Positions 63,151-64,000 of a stretch of DNA of 64,000 bases are shown here, one piece after another (position 1 is the stretch's first letter; each line of letters starts with the position of its first letter). The notes below the pieces were generated by a model that did not search any database, was not told the DNA's origin, and saw only the letters and a program-made list of their open reading frames with translations. The position numbers and the translations under genes are program-made. The stretch spans positions 5,127,001 to 5,191,000 of the forward strand of contig NZ_CP089979.1 of NCBI RefSeq assembly GCF_021389935.1. The letters run 5' to 3'. The stretch comes from Fulvivirga ligni (GTDB taxonomy: Bacteria > Bacteroidota > Bacteroidia > Cytophagales > Cyclobacteriaceae).

Positions 63151-63173
63151 GTTCGTAGTCTGCGACTACGAAC
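63151..63173. repeat. Palindrome downstream of the last hypothetical gene
   Basis: GTTCGTAGTC-TGC-GACTACGAAC is a perfect inverted repeat with 10-bp arms, in the otherwise featureless 243-bp gap before the radical SAM gene. It lacks a T-run and looks like a dispersed palindromic repeat unit or protein-binding site. Confidence 0.5.
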
Positions 63174-63203
63174 AGCTAGTGCACAGTATTTTTTTCTTAT
63201 TTT

Positions 63204-63677
63204 TTAAGGGATCGTCTCCATTCCTGCGAATTTGAATTTTTCACCTTTCTTTTTGAAGTACATCCCAAATTGTCCGCCTTCATGACCTGGAGCTAATTCG
63301 TTTCGGTCGTAGATTGTCCAAAGAGCCGTGATGTCACTTCGGTGGCCGTTTTCATTTATTAAAATTATTCTTTCACTCTTGGTCGCACGCTGATATGCTT
63401 CGCTGTTCCTTACTGACGAGAGGTGGTTTTCAAAGAAATCTTCTTTTTCAATCATGTAAGGTGATTCGGAGAAATCAGAGCTGTCAAAGCAAATGATACA
63501 GTAGATCTGGTCAGTAGAAATCTCCATTAAGGATTCATGGTCGTTGGTCTCGATAGCTGAGAATAAACTTTCATAGGTCTGGACTACTTCTAGAGTGTCC
63601 GACCGTGTAATGTTTTGTCCGAACAAGTAGGTGGAAGTCGAAAGTAGAATGATCAATATTTTCGTAGTCATTTTCAT
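63204..63677 (-). CDS. Secreted protein of unknown function, possibly NTF2/SnoaL-like
   Basis: This 157-residue protein has a signal peptide (MKMTTKILIILLSTSTYLFG, cut before Q). The body starts with a helix (TLEVVQTYESLFSAIETNDHESLMEIS) and continues with strands ending ITALWTIYDRNELAP and FGMYFKKKGEKFKFAGMETIP. That layout fits an NTF2-like fold, but no motif proves it. It appears to be an accessory gene: it is bounded upstream by a 120-bp attC-like hairpin and downstream by a palindrome. Confidence 0.6.
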   Translation of the reverse strand: MKMTTKILIILLSTSTYLFGQNITRSDTLEVVQTYESLFSAIETNDHESLMEISTDQIYCIICFDSSDFSESPYMIEKEDFFENHLSSVRNSEAYQRATKSERIILINENGHRSDITALWTIYDRNELAPGHEGGQFGMYFKKKGEKFKFAGMETIP

Positions 63678-63680
63678 ATT

Positions 63681-63800
63681 GTGCCCAACGACCAACTAAA
63701 ATGAGTATGCGCCCCAGTTGCTAGAAGTACTGAAGTTGCTTTTTTGCAATGTCCTATCAAATAGCTCTGTTCGCATATTCTTTTTTAGTGTTTGTTGTGC
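63681..63800 (-). repeat. attC-like imperfect inverted repeat between two accessory genes
   Basis: The outer arms GCCCAACGACCAACTAAAA (from 63683) and, inverted, GCACAACAAACACTAAAA (ending 63800) pair with one bulged base, and pairing continues through GAGTATGCG/GAATATGCG. Read on the minus strand the element ends in GTTGGGC, fitting the GTTRRRY core of integron attC sites, and starts with GCACAAC (one mismatch to RYYYAAC). It fills the whole gap between a stop codon and the next start codon. No integrase is in the window. Confidence 0.5.
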
Positions 63801-63804
63801 TTAG

Positions 63805-64000
63805 TTATTGTTCGTATTCACTGGAAATTATCTGATCCGGTCCAAGTTCAATGATTGGCTTTGCGTTTCTCATTCCTTCAATAACGTCTCTTCTTTTTGA
63901 CAGTTCAAGAATGTTATCCTCCTTGAAAATATAAATCAAGTCAAGTTCGTAACAGATGGAGTTAATTAATGACAAAGCAGGAAAATTCCTAAATGTATCA
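63805..64000 (-). CDS. C-terminal end of a hypothetical protein (5' end outside window)
   Basis: A minus-strand frame is open from the window edge to a TAA at 63805-63807, giving 64 residues: DTFRNFPALSLINSICYELD, LIYIFKEDNILELSKRRDVI and EGMRNAKPIIELGPDQIISS, ending EYEQ. The composition is coding-like and it ends just before the attC-like element. No family is recognised. Confidence 0.6.
   Translation of the reverse strand, partial: DTFRNFPALSLINSICYELDLIYIFKEDNILELSKRRDVIEGMRNAKPIIELGPDQIISSEYEQ

Noticed and set aside
63681-63800. Definite integron cassette array
   Set aside because: Only one element is visible, one core box deviates from consensus and no integrase is present, so it is kept as attC-like only.
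1-64000. CRISPR arrays, insertion sequences, prophage or rRNA
   Set aside because: Reading both strands showed no regularly spaced repeats, transposase or integrase motifs, phage structural genes or rRNA sequence.

Overview
The window looks like chromosomal DNA of a member of the Bacteroidota, most likely a Cytophagales-type marine or soil bacterium. Support comes from the AT-rich sequence, exact TAnnTTTG -7 promoter boxes, a TamL-type lipoprotein Omp85 protein, a fused E1 alpha/beta dehydrogenase, GbsR/MarR regulators and many lipoproteins. No phage, transposase, CRISPR array or rRNA was seen. One tRNA is present (CAU anticodon, probably tRNA-Ile2). The genus is inference.

Layout. 0-12 kb: end of smc, a frameshifted YfiR-like gene, a SpoU/TrmH methyltransferase divergent from tamL, a fused E1, hemF, a PAP2 phosphatase, ribE and a Bcr/CflA exporter. 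12-18 kb: cysS-yidD, an ACMSD-type decarboxylase, a secreted zinc-knuckle protein, trhO-mog and an M23 peptidase. 18.3-25.6 kb: a complete histidine operon, hisGDCBHAFI(E), preceded by a poly-His leader peptide and an intrinsic terminator (attenuator), with an unusual repeat-containing spacer between hisH and hisA. 25.7-45.5 kb: an iodotyrosine-deiodinase-like flavoprotein, a frameshifted membrane SRPBCC gene, a DUF885 lipoprotein, DoxX, a vSGLT-like symporter, HlyIII, a PolX-like protein without polymerase carboxylates, a family 9 glycosyltransferase, arsC-hslV, the E2 acyltransferase, a metallopeptidase/propeller/barrel protein and an M16 peptidase lipoprotein.

45.5-51.6 kb is a signalling island: a PAS histidine kinase, a 28-residue membrane peptide, a 40-residue lipoprotein, an atypical stand-alone receiver, a NarL-type regulator and a large NarX-like kinase. 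A 12-bp palindrome close to AAATACGTATTT lies upstream of every transcription unit here except where units share one. In three places (four counting a degenerate one) it sits about 30 bp from a -7 box, and in two places 46 bp. Two of these units appear to be ~130-nt non-coding RNAs ending in strong terminators. This is the most interesting structure found.

51.7-64 kb: YceI, MscS, an intact SRPBCC paralogue, and a GbsR-controlled cluster (regulator, membrane protein, DCC/DUF393 protein, frameshifted TIGR01777 epimerase). Two copies of TTTCAA-N6-TTGAAA mark its operators, one overlapping the regulator's own -33 box. Then follow an M50 protease with a HAD phosphatase, the tRNA, a TPR-like membrane protein, an esterase, a radical SAM protein, and at the right edge two accessory-looking genes separated by a 120-bp attC-like imperfect hairpin.

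Three genes (2.6, 27.15 and 54.74 kb) are each broken by what looks like the loss of one base, which may be real decay or a consensus error.
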